Below, one piece after another: positions 33,555 through 33,716 of a stretch of 33,716 nucleotides of DNA. How positions within the stretch are numbered: position 1 is the stretch's first letter; each line of letters starts with the position of its first letter. The DNA lies in assembly GCA_905182265.1 (NCBI GenBank), contig CAJJAO010000027.1, positions 1 to 33,716 on the forward strand, in the 5' to 3' direction. The notes below the pieces were generated by a model. That model was not told the DNA's origin, did no database searches, and worked only from the letters and a program-made list of their open reading frames with translations. Position numbers and translations under genes: made by a program. The stretch comes from a gamma proteobacterium HTCC2207. Lineage in GTDB: Bacteria; Pseudomonadota; Gammaproteobacteria; Pseudomonadales; Porticoccaceae.

Positions 33555-33596
33555 TCAATACAGGAGCGAGGTTCTTGGGGAGAGGCTTTCTCCTGT
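33551..33596 (+). other. crossing inverted repeats, possible pseudoknot
   Basis: AGCCTC (33551-33556) pairs with GAGGCT (33582-33587), and ACAGGAG (33560-33566) pairs with CTCCTGT (33590-33596). The two pairings cross, so they would form an H-type pseudoknot or two alternative hairpins. The first four bases are shared with the large inverted repeat. Stems this short can arise by chance. Confidence 0.3.
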
Positions 33597-33657
33597 GGTG
33601 GAATAGCTAGATAAACTTCAAAGACATTCAATTCTTATAGCCTTTACTGGCCAGTCA

Positions 33658-33716
33658 TTAGTAATAAGTTGCTTCTACAGTGACCATCCCGCCAAACTGT
33701 AAATGCTCTATTGAGT
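33658..33716 (-). CDS. possible C-terminal end of a minus-strand gene
   Basis: Reading the minus strand from the right edge, one frame stays open for 18 codons and ends at TAA (33658-33660). Its peptide, SIEHLQFGGMVTVEATYY, looks like a terminal beta strand of a real protein. The family cannot be recognised, and another frame is also open here, so this is only a suggestion that a convergent gene enters the window. Confidence 0.3.
   Translation of the reverse strand, partial: SIEHLQFGGMVTVEATYY

Noticed and set aside
33420..33631. Open frames on both strands across the inverted repeat
   Set aside because: They are produced by the inverted repeat itself and have no start signals.

Overview
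The window looks like chromosome from a free-living marine gammaproteobacterium of the SAR92 / OM60-NOR5 / Spongiibacteraceae kind. This is inferred from moderate GC, two TonB-dependent receptors, many lipid and acyl-CoA enzymes, a Spinster-type MFS carrier and SapC/halogenase genes. No tRNA, rRNA, CRISPR array, transposase or phage gene was seen. Most genes are ordinary metabolic genes in short operons. All family assignments come from reading motifs, without database searches.

Layout. (1) Positions 1-1075: the start of a CoA-transferase subunit A gene (minus strand, TTG start, cut by the window edge) diverges from a LysR regulator. (2) 1083-5800: a purine-type phosphoribosyltransferase, a TonB-dependent receptor and a divergent AzgA-type purine permease, possibly a purine uptake and salvage group. 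(3) 5836-8360: a bile-acid:sodium-symporter-family carrier diverges from an MFS carrier. (4) 8344-10277 (minus): a MEST-like alpha/beta hydrolase followed by a PhyH-family dioxygenase. (5) 10453-14083 (plus): a D-aminoacylase-like amidohydrolase and a Tat-exported PhoD-like phosphatase. (6) 14080-16980 (minus): a NAPE-PLD-like metallo-hydrolase, a DUF2891 lipoprotein and a DUF1993 protein. (7) 17207-25080 (plus): thiolase, PF10118 putative di-iron protein, alkylsulfatase-like metallo-beta-lactamase protein, acyl-CoA dehydrogenase, M28 peptidase, DUF2237 protein and a methyltransferase, suggesting degradation of a lipid or other acyl-CoA substrate.

(8) 25409-33404 is the most interesting part. 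A 969-residue TonB-dependent receptor is followed by a very strong hairpin. After it come four genes in one direction: a divergent tryptophan-halogenase-family flavoprotein, a SapC-family protein, a JmjC/cupin-like putative oxygenase and a second, canonical-looking halogenase. Related gene sets occur beside TonB receptors in Caulobacter-, Xanthomonas- and Alteromonas-like bacteria, but I know of no established role for the set as a whole. It is a candidate for a coupled uptake and modification system. The two halogenases differ at key motifs, so they probably do different jobs.

Beyond the genes, short degenerate tandem repeats with periods of 13, 15, 16 and about 22-24 bases sit exactly at gene boundaries (5721, 9256, 10216, 30071), as if local duplication had lengthened gene ends. 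After the last halogenase there is a 30-bp inverted repeat around an inner palindrome, resembling a REP/MITE-like element, followed by pairings that could form a small pseudoknot.
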